Positions 44,371 to 53,281 of a stretch of DNA of 64,000 nucleotides are shown piece by piece (within the stretch, counting starts at the first letter, position 1; every line of letters starts with the position of its first letter). The stretch is from Mesorhizobium sp. 1M-11. Its GTDB lineage: Bacteria; Pseudomonadota; Alphaproteobacteria; Rhizobiales; Rhizobiaceae. The notes below the pieces were generated by a model. The model made no database searches and was not told the origin of the DNA. It worked only from the letters and a program-made list of their open reading frames with translations. Made by a program: the position numbers and the translations under genes. The stretch is taken from contig NZ_LJSD01000062.1 of the NCBI RefSeq assembly GCF_001303895.1, positions 1-64,000 of the forward strand. The letters are read 5' to 3'.

Positions 44371-44700
44371 AGGAACGAATCAAAGTCCAGAAAACAAAGA
44401 AAAGCCGTCCGAGATTTCCCTCGGACGGCTGGTCGAGCCCCCTTGCTCCCCTGAAAGCCTTTGACTGGAATGTCGCCACCCAAATCGGACAACGACGAAA
44501 ACTGGAGTGATTTCAATCTCGCACAGACAAGTTTGAGCAGCAATGTAAACCGTTCGTTAACCTTAATGACCCCGGCCGGTTAACAAATGCCATCCAGGCT
44601 GGCACGCATCCTGCTCCGCGTCCCATGTAGGTCATCGGAAAACACCCAACTGTTCCCCGATGGCACATCTGACGGAAGGATGGCGCGGAGCATATAGACT
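44371..44700 (-). ncRNA. Gap with an orphan terminator; possible minus-strand small RNA
   Basis: No protein gene is evident. On the minus strand a perfect 10-bp hairpin GCCGTCCGAG/CTCGGACGGC (44429-44404) is followed by TTTTCTTTG, a good intrinsic terminator with no gene in front of it on that strand for more than 270 nt. The region also has a GTTAAC-rich stretch at about 44555-44585. A small RNA reading leftwards from about 44500-44650, or an attenuator of the rhomboid gene, would explain the signal. Confidence 0.35.
44392..44429 (-). terminator. Orphan intrinsic terminator (minus strand)
   Basis: Stem GCCGTCCGAG/CTCGGACGGC with a 6-nt loop and TTTTCTTTGTTTT after it on the minus strand. 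The plus strand lacks a T-run. Confidence 0.8.
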
Positions 44701-45342
44701 ATGAACCTGAATGGATCGATCGCACTGTTCCAATATTGGAACCGGCTGCGCCACGGCCGCCCGGCACCCCGGCGAACCGAGGTAGAGCCGGCCGATATCA
44801 AGGCACTGCTGGCCGACACCTTTATTCTGGAGAAGGATACGCGTGGCGAGGCCGTCTTCCGGTTGGCCGGCACACGGCTGTGCGCCACCTTTGGTCGCGA
44901 GTTGAAAGGATTCTCCTTTCCATCGCTCTGGCGGGAAAAGGACCAGCGGCTGGTGTCGCGCCTGATGCAGGGGGTGTTCGATCAGCAATCCGCTGTCCTG
45001 GTCAACTACGAAGGGATAAGCCGCGGAGGTTATTCATGCAGGTTCGAACTCCTGGCATTGCCGCTCAACGGCGGTGCGGAGCACCCACGCTGTCTGGGTG
45101 TCGTCAATTCCGCCGAAAAGCCGTTCTGGCTAGGTGCCGACCCAATGATGGACGCAGCCATTGAATCGGTCCGCGTCATCGATCCGGACAAGGAAATGGC
45201 CGCGTTGAACAACAGAACGCCTATTGCCGCCCCCTCTTTGGCGCCAACGGAACTTGAGCACGCCAACCCGAGCGGTGCATTCGGCGGAGCGCGGCGCGTG
45301 CGTCATCTGGTCGTGCTCGAAGGCGGGCGGGAAGAAGAGTAA
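44701..45342 (+). CDS. PAS_5-type PAS domain protein
   Basis: A 213-residue protein whose N-terminal two thirds look like the PAS_5 family of alphaproteobacteria: SIALFQYWNRLRHGRPAPRR (about 6-25), DTFILEKD, VFRLAGTRLCATFGRELKG (about 52-70) and RFELLALPL. The C-terminal ~60 residues are variable and polar. There is no output domain, so it probably acts by binding another protein. It lies 110 nt upstream of a two-PilZ gene on the same strand and next to a PAS-GGDEF-EAL gene, which suggests a c-di-GMP connection. ATG 44701 with GGAG 10 nt upstream. Confidence 0.8.
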   Translation: MNLNGSIALFQYWNRLRHGRPAPRRTEVEPADIKALLADTFILEKDTRGEAVFRLAGTRLCATFGRELKGFSFPSLWREKDQRLVSRLMQGVFDQQSAVLVNYEGISRGGYSCRFELLALPLNGGAEHPRCLGVVNSAEKPFWLGADPMMDAAIESVRVIDPDKEMAALNNRTPIAAPSLAPTELEHANPSGAFGGARRVRHLVVLEGGREEE

Positions 45343-45452
45343 ATGCTCTAAGCTGACGTTAACATTTTCAGCTTTTTTAACTTCTCATCATGTAGCGTTC
45401 CGCTGAAATTCCTCGCAACGGCGCAGGAATGCCAACGAGGTATCAAGCGGTG

Positions 45453-46070
45453 ATGAGGTCAGCGGCGATCGAGCAGGCGCCGGCGGCGGCTGAAAGGCGC
45501 AACTTTCAGCGTGTCCGCGTGAAGATCTATGGCCGCTTCATGCTCGAGGACCGCACCGAGCACCCGTGCCAGGTCATCGACATGTCACCCGGCAATGTGG
45601 CCCTTCGCGCCGATCGGGTCGGCGATCCCGGCGAGAAGGTGATCGCTTATCTCGACCATATCGGCCGCATCGAAGGAGTGGTGACGCGCCGCCTGCAGGA
45701 CGGCTTCGCCATGACCGTGGTGGCATCGGACCGCAAGCGCGACAAGCTGGCGGCGCAACTGACCTGGCTCGCCAACAAGCATGAACTCGACCTGCCGGAG
45801 GATCGCCGCCACGAACGCGTCGCACCACGCAACCCGATGAGCGTGCTGCATCTTTCGGATGGACGCCAATACCAGTGCCGCATCATCGATCTGTCGCTGT
45901 CGGGCGCGGCAATAGAAATCGACGTCAAGCCGGCGAAGGGTGTTCAGGTGGTGCTGGGCACCATGCGAGGCCAGGTCGTGCGCCATTTCGAGGAAGGCAT
46001 TGCGATCGAATTCGCGGTCGTGCAGCGGCCGGAAACCCTCGATTCCGAATTCAACCGATCACGGGCGTGA
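45453..46070 (+). CDS. Tandem PilZ domain protein (c-di-GMP receptor candidate)
   Basis: A 205-residue protein with two PilZ domains. The first has RRNFQRVR (about 15-22) and DMSPGNVAL (about 46-54), close to the RxxxR and D/NxSxxG c-di-GMP motifs; the second has RRHERVAPR (about 117-125) and DLSLSGAAIE (about 144-153), a full match. The second domain should bind c-di-GMP; the first has N where the canonical motif has G. Start taken as ATG 45453; ATG 45429 is too close to its AGGA. It converges on the large PAS-GGDEF-EAL gene, 55 nt away. Confidence 0.88.
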   Translation: MRSAAIEQAPAAAERRNFQRVRVKIYGRFMLEDRTEHPCQVIDMSPGNVALRADRVGDPGEKVIAYLDHIGRIEGVVTRRLQDGFAMTVVASDRKRDKLAAQLTWLANKHELDLPEDRRHERVAPRNPMSVLHLSDGRQYQCRIIDLSLSGAAIEIDVKPAKGVQVVLGTMRGQVVRHFEEGIAIEFAVVQRPETLDSEFNRSRA

Positions 46071-46125
46071 CCCTGCCCCGATCCGCCCGCGTCCAACGCG
46101 GGTCGGCGCCTGCGACATCGCCTGG

Positions 46126-49100
46126 TCAGAAGATCGTTTCCAGCGGCAGCGGCATCGCGATGGCGTAACCTTGCGCCTTGTCGAGCCCCATGACCGTCAC
46201 CAGTTCGAGCGTCTTTTCGTCCTCGACCTGTTCGGCAACCGTGATCGCACCCAGACGATGACCGACGGCGTTGATCGATTCGACGATGGCGCGGTCGAGA
46301 TCGTTTTCCGTGACCTGCCGGATGAAGCTGCCATCGATCTTCAGACCGCTGACGGGGAACTGTCTGAGATAACTGAACGAGCTCAGGCCCGTGCCGAAAT
46401 CGTCCAGAACGACACCGCAGCCGGCCGTGCGAGCCTTGGACAGGAATTGTTTCGCCGCCGACAGATTGTTCATGACCGCCGTTTCGGTGATCTCGAAATG
46501 CAACCGCCCCGGCGCCAACCCGGACCGGCCCAGTTCCTCCTGCAGGAACGGCCACAGGAACGGGTCGTTGAGCGAATTGGCTGACAAGTTGATGGCAAAG
46601 GACAGTTGTTCGGCTGAAGCCAACCGCTCGCCATAGTCGCGGAACGTGGTGTGGATGACCCAACGGTCGATGTTGCCCATCAAGTCATAGTGCTCGGACG
46701 CCGGAATGAAGGCCGATGGCTCGACGATGTCGCCATCGTCGCCGAGCATTCTGAGCAGGATTTCATAGTGGGAACCATCCGAGCGTCCCCTCAGATCGCG
46801 CACTTCCTGGGCAAAGAGCCTGAAGCGATTGGCTTCGATGGCGTGGCGGATGCCTGCCGCCACCTGAACCTGGCGATGGTTGCGATGCGCCTCGCTGCCG
46901 GCGCCACCGTAGACGGAGACCTGGTTGCGGCCTGCCGTCTTGGCCGTATAGCAGGCAATATCGGCCTGGCTCATCAATTCGTCGATGCCCAGAGCCTCTG
47001 GCCCGATGATGGTCAAGCCAATGCTGGCGCCGATCTGGTAGGTTCGATCATCCCAGACGAATTTGAGCGCCGCGAGTTGGCGCAGCAATTGCTGGGTGAT
47101 CTTTTCGCCATCGGGCGCGCTGCAATCATAGAGCAGCAGACCAAACTCATCGCCCCCCAGGCGAGCGACGATATCCTCTTCGCGGCAGGCCCGTCGCATC
47201 ACATTGGCAACGTCCCGCAACAATGCATCACCGGCGGCATGGCCAGCCGTGTCATTGACAAGCTTGAAACGGTCGAGGTCGATGAAGCACATGACATGCT
47301 CTTGCCCGCGTGAACGAGCCTGCTCGCCGGCAACCCTAAGCTCTCGTTCGAACGCGGCTCGGTTTGGCAAGCCGGTCAGGCTGTCATGGTTGGCCGAGTG
47401 CTCCAGTGCCTGCTGCAGGCTGCGCGCCTTCGTCACGTCCTGGAACACCAGAACGGCACCGATGACCTCGCCGGAAGCCGTGCGCACCGGAGCGGCGGAA
47501 TCGCGGACGCTGCGGCGCTCCCCATCACGGCCGATCAGGATTGCCCCCTCGTTCAGATAGAAAGGCTGCAAACGGTTGAGGCAGGTTTCGACAGGGTCCG
47601 GGATCGCATCGCCGGTCTGCTCGTCGACGATCCGGAAGACATCGCGCAACGCCATGCCAGCCGCCTCGCTGGCCGGCCACCCGGTCATTTCCTCGGCGAT
47701 CGGGTTCATGAAGGTGATACGCGCCTGCGCATCGGTCGAAATCACCGAATCGCCGATCGAGTGCAGCGTGATGCGCAACCGCTCCTTTTCCTCGAACACA
47801 GCCTGGACCAACTCGACATGATCGGTGATGTCCCAGTTCATGCCGACGGCGCGCAAGGGCGCCCCGTTTTCGTCTCGTGTCAACTTGGCGAGCGAGCGGA
47901 TGTGACGCATCGTTCCGGAACGTTGGCGTCGGATACGCAGATCCATGGAAAAGATCGATGTTTCCAGAACCCCGAGTTCATAGCGACGCAGCACTTCCGG
48001 CACGTCGTCGGGGTGAATGAAGGTCATCCAGTGGTCGAGCGTACCATCGAAACCGTCACGCGACAGTTCATACAGCTCATACATGCGTTCGTCCCAGGTG
48101 AAATGCCCGGTGGCGAAGTCGAGATCGAAAATACCAGCCTCGGATGCCTCGACAGCCAGCTGCAGACGCTGGTTCAATGCCAAGATCGCCTGTTCGGCCT
48201 CCTTGCGCGCGGTGATATCGGAATGGGTACCGATACAGCGTAGCGGCTTACCATCCTCACTGCGTTCGATCACCTTGCCGCGATCGAAAATCCAGCGCCA
48301 CGTGCCATCCTTGGCACGCATGCGGTGTTCGAGCACAAAATCGGTGGTCTCGTTGCGAAAATGCTTTTCGATGATTTGCATGCAGCGGGGCAGGTCTTCG
48401 GGATGCACGCGCTCCGACCAGTCATCCACGGCGTTGCCGACTTCGTTGTCCTGATAGCCCAGCATGCTCTTCCAGCGCTGGGAGTAGAAAACATAGCCGG
48501 TTTCCAGGTTCCAGTCCCAGATGCCGTCGCCGGCTCCGTCGACCGCGAACTGCCAGCGCATCTCGCTCCTGCGCAGTGCGGCTTCAGCCGCCTTGGCGTC
48601 GGTGATGTTGCGCGAGATACCGACAGTGCCGGTGATTTCGCCTTTCTCATTCAAACGTGGCGCCTTGGTCGACGAATATGTGTGCAGCATGCCATCGACC
48701 AGCACCGTCTCTTCGACGGTGAGCACCTTGCCCGTCTCCATGACGTGCTTGTCGTGGGCAACCACCACGTCCGCCGTCGATTTCGGAAAAACCTGATGAT
48801 CCACCCGGCCCAAAATGTCAGCGCTTGACCGCCCGGCAAGTTCTTCGACCGATGCGTTGGCAAGCAGGTAACGACCTTCGATATCCTTGGCGTAGATCAG
48901 ATCGGGCGTTCCGCCCATGACCGCTTCCAGAAGGGCGAGTGCGTCATGCAGTTGCTTCGAACGCTCGATCTGCTCGGTGATGTCCCAGCAAACGCCGACA
49001 AAGCGTTGAACGGCATCATTGCTGTCACGGATTGCCTTGGTAGCGACGCGGATATGGTGGACCTCGCCCGAAACCGGATGGATCGCTCTGTATTCGATCG

Positions 49101-50505
49101 AAGTGAATGTATCCCGCGACTTCGCGAAGGCATTTGTCCGCTCTCGCACGCGCGCGATATCTTCTGGGTGGAGCAGATCGAAAAAGCTCTCACGCGATCC
49201 GTCGAAAGTCTCCCGAGTCACGCCGTGCAAGGCATAGGCACGCTCGTCCCATTTGCGCAGACCGGTTGAATGGTCGACATCGAAAGTACCGATCCGACCT
49301 GCCTCGAGAGCGAGTTGCAGACGATCGGTCACGCCGGAAAGCTGCTCCAGTGTTTCGTGTAGTTCATCCGCCCGCTCAACATCGCCGGTAATGTCCCAAC
49401 AGGCACCAATGCCCCGGCGCACCGAGCCATCGGCATTGCGCTGCAAATGCACGGACACGCGGATGTGCCTGTATTTTCCGGAATTCGGCAGCCTCACCCG
49501 GTAATCGACTTGGTAGCAGGGCTTTTTTTCAAGAGCTTCGGTGCGAACCTGCTCGACCCGTTGCGCATCGTCAGGGTGGAGCAACCTGTTGAACCCCTCC
49601 TCGGTGTGGTCGAATGTTTTCGACGTCACACCGTGCAATTCGAGGGTGCGGGCGTCCCAGTGCCGGAACCCCGATGGGTAATCGACATAGAAAATGCCGA
49701 TTCCGCCGGCCTCCAGCGCGATGTCGAGCCGTTCCGATGCGCTGGCAAGCCGCTCCTCTATCTCCTTCTGATGCGAAACGTCGGTGATCGTGCCGATGAG
49801 CCGGTGCGCCCGTCCGTCCGGAGTGCGCTCGACCACTTTTCCACGCGCCCGGATCCAGACCCAATGCCCGTCTTCGTGGCGGAGTCGATAGATTTGGTCA
49901 TGTGCGGGCAGCAGTCCCTTGATAACGTCCTTCGTAGCGAGGCCAACCCGATCGCGGTCGTCTGGGTGCACTCTCTCCCGCCATTCTGCAGCACCGATCG
50001 TCATTTCGCCCGGATCGAGACCAAGCATGGTCCGCATCTGCGCAGAAATCCACATTTGACCGGCGAGGATATCATTGTCCCAAACCGCTTGCCCGGAACT
50101 GAGCAACGCCTCGGTCAGACGGCGCTCATTCTCTTCCACCACCTGCTCGGCCTGCTTGCGCGCCTCGATGTCAACGATCTGCAGGATGAAGCGAAAAGGT
50201 GTGCCGGCGATGGCCTCGGACAGGCTGCTCAGCCCATGAAAGACGCTGCCGTCGGCGCGCAGATAGCGGCGCTCCACCCCATACTCGGCGACCAGCGGAT
50301 CGGCAAAGCCATCGCGGTTGTCGGTGTGGACGATATTCAGAAGATGGAGACCGGCGCAGTCACCTGGATCACGGCCGAATAACCGACCGAAAGCCTCGTT
50401 GGCATAGAGGCAATGGCCTTCGTCACCGAGCAACGCCATCGCAACAGCTGCCCTGTCGATAATGCCGAGCAGCAACTCATCACCTTGCGGAAGAGCCGGA
50501 GCCAA
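46126..50505 (-). CDS. Eight-PAS GGDEF-EAL c-di-GMP signalling protein
   Basis: A 1459-residue soluble sensor. Eight PAS domains occupy about residues 12-1020 (each ending in a V/S-D-I-T or similar strand, e.g. GTITDVSHQ, GACWDITGD, GISRNITDA, GTHSDITAR, MNWDITDHV, VFQDVTKAR). GGDEF follows (about 1040-1190) with intact GGDEF at 1117-1121 and an RxxD inhibitory site (REED) at 1108-1111. The EAL domain (about 1210-1455) has EIL at 1248-1250 in place of EAL, and INLSANS, ITETA, DDFGTG, KIDGSF, AEQVED and QGYA. Both synthesis and breakdown of c-di-GMP are possible. No membrane span. TTG at 50505 is the only usable start and has a poor ribosome-binding site. Confidence 0.92.
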   Translation of the reverse strand: MAPALPQGDELLLGIIDRAAVAMALLGDEGHCLYANEAFGRLFGRDPGDCAGLHLLNIVHTDNRDGFADPLVAEYGVERRYLRADGSVFHGLSSLSEAIAGTPFRFILQIVDIEARKQAEQVVEENERRLTEALLSSGQAVWDNDILAGQMWISAQMRTMLGLDPGEMTIGAAEWRERVHPDDRDRVGLATKDVIKGLLPAHDQIYRLRHEDGHWVWIRARGKVVERTPDGRAHRLIGTITDVSHQKEIEERLASASERLDIALEAGGIGIFYVDYPSGFRHWDARTLELHGVTSKTFDHTEEGFNRLLHPDDAQRVEQVRTEALEKKPCYQVDYRVRLPNSGKYRHIRVSVHLQRNADGSVRRGIGACWDITGDVERADELHETLEQLSGVTDRLQLALEAGRIGTFDVDHSTGLRKWDERAYALHGVTRETFDGSRESFFDLLHPEDIARVRERTNAFAKSRDTFTSIEYRAIHPVSGEVHHIRVATKAIRDSNDAVQRFVGVCWDITEQIERSKQLHDALALLEAVMGGTPDLIYAKDIEGRYLLANASVEELAGRSSADILGRVDHQVFPKSTADVVVAHDKHVMETGKVLTVEETVLVDGMLHTYSSTKAPRLNEKGEITGTVGISRNITDAKAAEAALRRSEMRWQFAVDGAGDGIWDWNLETGYVFYSQRWKSMLGYQDNEVGNAVDDWSERVHPEDLPRCMQIIEKHFRNETTDFVLEHRMRAKDGTWRWIFDRGKVIERSEDGKPLRCIGTHSDITARKEAEQAILALNQRLQLAVEASEAGIFDLDFATGHFTWDERMYELYELSRDGFDGTLDHWMTFIHPDDVPEVLRRYELGVLETSIFSMDLRIRRQRSGTMRHIRSLAKLTRDENGAPLRAVGMNWDITDHVELVQAVFEEKERLRITLHSIGDSVISTDAQARITFMNPIAEEMTGWPASEAAGMALRDVFRIVDEQTGDAIPDPVETCLNRLQPFYLNEGAILIGRDGERRSVRDSAAPVRTASGEVIGAVLVFQDVTKARSLQQALEHSANHDSLTGLPNRAAFERELRVAGEQARSRGQEHVMCFIDLDRFKLVNDTAGHAAGDALLRDVANVMRRACREEDIVARLGGDEFGLLLYDCSAPDGEKITQQLLRQLAALKFVWDDRTYQIGASIGLTIIGPEALGIDELMSQADIACYTAKTAGRNQVSVYGGAGSEAHRNHRQVQVAAGIRHAIEANRFRLFAQEVRDLRGRSDGSHYEILLRMLGDDGDIVEPSAFIPASEHYDLMGNIDRWVIHTTFRDYGERLASAEQLSFAINLSANSLNDPFLWPFLQEELGRSGLAPGRLHFEITETAVMNNLSAAKQFLSKARTAGCGVVLDDFGTGLSSFSYLRQFPVSGLKIDGSFIRQVTENDLDRAIVESINAVGHRLGAITVAEQVEDEKTLELVTVMGLDKAQGYAIAMPLPLETIF

Positions 50506-50908
50506 GGGACTTGCCGGACCTTTGCCTGGTTTCCTTGTCCATTGCCGTCTCTTGACTGTCCCTCAAACAACTTCAAGTGGCAAAAATTGCTGACCGCAGT
50601 TGAAGGCTTGCACCCATGTTCGGGCGAGCGCAAGCCCCCGTTTCAAGCTGTGCGCTTTCCAGCGTTCCCGCCGCCGACAAGACGATCGCGTTACACCGCA
50701 ATCGGTGGACCATCGGCACTCCGTCGCGCGGATAAAAGCCCGGCAGCGATACGGTTAAGAAATTCCAACAAAAATCGTAACTATTTTATACTTATTCAAT
50801 TTGAGATAGTTTATAATTCATTCCACGTTTTACTCAATATCTACTGCGCTGTTTTGCGTCAAATAAATCCGACCGTGGCATTGTCGCTTCAAACGGGGAG
50901 ACGACAGT
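50506..50908. other. Intergenic region with a strongly AT-rich block
   Basis: 403 bp between the divergent PAS-GGDEF-EAL and BTLCP genes. 50756-50880 is far more AT-rich than anything around it and contains TATAAT at 50811-50816 (reading plus) and several TATTTTATA-like tracts. It is likely the promoter region of the BTLCP gene and perhaps a binding site for a nucleoid protein. No gene seen. Confidence 0.5.
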
Positions 50909-51511
50909 ATGGACGGATTTGGACGCAAGCTGCTGTTCGCAGTAGCGGTGCTGGTCGGCGCGGTGGGGACCGCAAAGGCTGGCGGCGACTATATGCCGAC
51001 CGGCGCTCGCACGACGCAGCCCGTCGGTCACTACCAGCTCTGCCAGCAAATGCCGGAAGAGTGCAATCAGCGCACACAGAAAGGCGCGCCGACCGAGCTT
51101 TCCCGCAAGCTGTGGGCGACGATGATTTCGATCAACAACGGCGTGAACACCAAGGTGAAGCCTGTCACCGATCTCGAAGCCTATGGCGTTGAGGAATATT
51201 GGGCCTATCCGGACAAGGGTTATGGCGATTGCGAGGATTATGCGCTGGAAAAGCGCCGTCAGCTGATGAAGGCAGGCGTTCCTGCCGGAGATCTACTGAT
51301 TACGGTAGCTCGCCAGCCGAATGGTGACGGCCACGCCGTGCTTACCGTACGCACTTCGATGGGCGACTTCGTGCTCGACAATCTGCAGCCGAAGGTCCTG
51401 CTGTGGAGTCAGACACCCTACACCTATCTCAAGCGCCAGTCCGTGACGAACTCCGGTGTTTGGGTGACGATCACCGATGGCCGCGCCGACGCGGTCGCCA
51501 GTGTCCGCTGA
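50909..51511 (+). CDS. BTLCP transglutaminase-like cysteine peptidase (LapG-type fold)
   Basis: A 200-residue exported protein of the bacterial transglutaminase-like cysteine peptidase family (DUF920), to which the biofilm protease LapG belongs. Signal peptide about 7-24 (LLFAVAVLVGAVGTAKA-G); catalytic triad Cys108 (GYGDCEDYALEKR), His142 (GDGHAVLTV) and Asp157 (FVLDNLQP). The mature protein starts at about 25. GGGGAG precedes ATG 50909. Small versions like this are common in rhizobia and their substrates are unknown. Its neighbour is a c-di-GMP enzyme, while LapG is controlled by c-di-GMP through LapD; no LapD or LapA-like adhesin is in the window. Confidence 0.9.
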   Translation: MDGFGRKLLFAVAVLVGAVGTAKAGGDYMPTGARTTQPVGHYQLCQQMPEECNQRTQKGAPTELSRKLWATMISINNGVNTKVKPVTDLEAYGVEEYWAYPDKGYGDCEDYALEKRRQLMKAGVPAGDLLITVARQPNGDGHAVLTVRTSMGDFVLDNLQPKVLLWSQTPYTYLKRQSVTNSGVWVTITDGRADAVASVR

Positions 51512-51612
51512 CATCAGCCGAGGCTGAACACGCAGACCCAGCTTCACGCGGTCAAGAACGTCAGGAAACCCGGTCGAGTCCCTACCCTCCCCGTCCCCGA
51601 CGACCGGGTCAA

Positions 51613-51648
51613 GGAGCCGGCCCAGTCCCCGGGCCGGCTCCGCCTTTC
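51613..51648 (+). terminator. Intrinsic terminator after the BTLCP gene
   Basis: GGAGCCGGCCC (51613-51623) pairs perfectly with GGGCCGGCTCC (51631-51641), followed by GCCTTTC. The stem is very stable but the T-run short. Confidence 0.7.
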
Positions 51649-51693
51649 AAAAGAGGTTGCGGTTCGATCGGCTTCGTGCGGCCCTGGATGAAG

Positions 51694-52221
51694 TCAGATC
51701 TCGATCAATCCAGCCTTGAAGCGCTTGCCGTTGGCGACATAGTGAGCAGCCGAATTGCGCAGGCCTGCAACGGCGTTGTCGTCGAGGCTGCGGACCACGC
51801 GCGCGGGAGAGCCGATGATCAGCGAATTGTCCGGAAATGCCTTGCCCTCTGTGACCAGCGAGCCGGCGCCGACAAGGCAATTGTTGCCGATCTTCGCGCC
51901 ATTCAGCACGATGGCGCCCATGCCGATCAAGCTGTTGTCCCCGATGATGCAACCATGCAGCATGGCGCGGTGGCCGACGGTACAGCCAGCGCCAATGGTC
52001 AACGGAAAGCCGATATCGGTGTGCATGATAGTGTGTTCCTGCACATTGGTGTCGTCGCCGATGAGGATTGGCTCGTTGTCGCCTCGGATCACCACGCCGA
52101 ACCAGACGCCGGCATTTCGGCCGAGCGTGATATCACCGATCAGTGTCGCGTCGGGCGCGATCCAGTTGCTCTCGGCGTCGACAAGGCGCGGCGCCTTTCC
52201 GTCCAGTGCATAAAGCGGCAT
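51694..52221 (-). CDS. Gamma-class carbonic anhydrase-like protein
   Basis: A 175-residue left-handed beta-helix protein of hexapeptide repeats (I/V-x-x-x-x-x turns throughout, e.g. WIAPDATLIGDITLGRNAGV). Candidate zinc ligands are in EHTIMHTD (about 62-69) and GHRAMLHGC (about 83-91), the three-His layout of gamma carbonic anhydrases (YrdA/PaaY group). Enzyme activity in this subgroup is not certain. ATG 52221 follows GAGAG. Single gene. Confidence 0.9.
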   Translation of the reverse strand: MPLYALDGKAPRLVDAESNWIAPDATLIGDITLGRNAGVWFGVVIRGDNEPILIGDDTNVQEHTIMHTDIGFPLTIGAGCTVGHRAMLHGCIIGDNSLIGMGAIVLNGAKIGNNCLVGAGSLVTEGKAFPDNSLIIGSPARVVRSLDDNAVAGLRNSAAHYVANGKRFKAGLIEI

Positions 52222-52403
52222 TGTTCTCTCAAAACCTCGAAAATTAGGTCGCGCGGACAGTAGAGGACGGCCTGCGGGCGTGACAAGCGCGCCCGGCCTT
52301 TACCGTCCGTTTACCATAAATCCTCACAGTCCTACCTGACCGTCAGCCTGCCGGAATCGTCCATGTGCGACATGAGGAACAGGCCACAACCTTCGGGATA
52401 CAG

Positions 52404-53144
52404 ATGAGCAAACCCGCAACCGACGTGCCCGAATTCACGGTTGTCGATTCGGCAGTGATGGTGAAAGTGTTTTATGCCTTTGCGGTGGTGGCGCTGCTCT
52501 CGGTGGCTATCAGCGTTGCCGGCAAATGGCTGGGCCATTCCATTGCCATGGGCGGCTATTCCGACGATACAAAAGTGTATGAGGTGGTCATCGGCAACAA
52601 TGTGCTGGCCATGCCGGCCAATGTCATCCGCTTCGACAAAGCGCGCCGCGACGGCGTCACCGACCGGCTCGATCTTTATCTGCGCTACCCCAAGATGGAT
52701 GGCTACAGCGTCGCGGCGCGCGACGATTTCAACAATGCACGCGGCAAGCGCACCGTCCTGTTTTTGACCTTCGAAGAACAGGCGATGTCGCGCGACATGA
52801 GCGGCCGCTACGCGCCGATCTATTCGTCGCTGATCGTGCAGCCCGGCAAACCTGGTCCGGGCAGCACCACGCTTTACGACTTCGCTGAAAAGTCCGGCTA
52901 TCTCAACGAGACCTTGGTGGTGGCTGAACGTCCCGGCCAGGCGCCATTCGTCGCGCGCTGTCTTGCCGGAGCAAGCGCGGAGCAGTCGCTCGCTCCCTGC
53001 GAACGCGACGTGCTCGTCGGCGAACGGCTGAGCCTCACTTACCGGTTTCCGAAAGAATTCCTGGCCGACTGGCCGGCCCTGGACGCAGCGGTCCTGGGCT
53101 TTGCGGCACGCACACTGAAGACAGGCGCGACGCTGAAGAAGTGA
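52404..53144 (+). CDS. Hypothetical single-span membrane protein
   Basis: A 246-residue protein with one N-terminal transmembrane helix (about 22-42, FYAFAVVALLSVAISVAGKW) and a large, presumably periplasmic domain. The domain has no motif I can name; it contains VIGNNVLAMPANVIRF, LDLYLRYPKMDGY and a pair of cysteines (RCLAGA and APCERD, about 185-199) that could form a disulfide. ATG 52404 is preferred to a GTG 13 codons upstream. Similar proteins occur in related rhizobia as hypotheticals (from memory, not searched). Confidence 0.75.
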   Translation: MSKPATDVPEFTVVDSAVMVKVFYAFAVVALLSVAISVAGKWLGHSIAMGGYSDDTKVYEVVIGNNVLAMPANVIRFDKARRDGVTDRLDLYLRYPKMDGYSVAARDDFNNARGKRTVLFLTFEEQAMSRDMSGRYAPIYSSLIVQPGKPGPGSTTLYDFAEKSGYLNETLVVAERPGQAPFVARCLAGASAEQSLAPCERDVLVGERLSLTYRFPKEFLADWPALDAAVLGFAARTLKTGATLKK

Positions 53145-53159
53145 GGGGCGATGCCTTCC

Positions 53160-53262
53160 GCATCGGCCCGAAAAATCGGGGCGATTTTTCGGAAAGGACG
53201 ATGCGCCGATTCAAAATATTAGAGCGTCCCTTGCGCGTCCGAGTGGACGCGCGGCGCTTTAG
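53160..53262. repeat. Mosaic palindromic intergenic repeat, family 1, copy 2
   Basis: Same modules as 9095-9183: GCATCGGCCCGAAAAATCGG, CGATGC, AGAGCGTCCC, a GCGCGTCC/GGACGCGC hairpin, GCGCTTTAGG. This copy has an extra CCGAAAAATCG/CGATTTTTCGG palindrome, about 14 nt longer, suggesting modular gain or loss. Confidence 0.85.
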
Positions 53263-53281
53263 GACGGCGCCCCGTCTCGTA

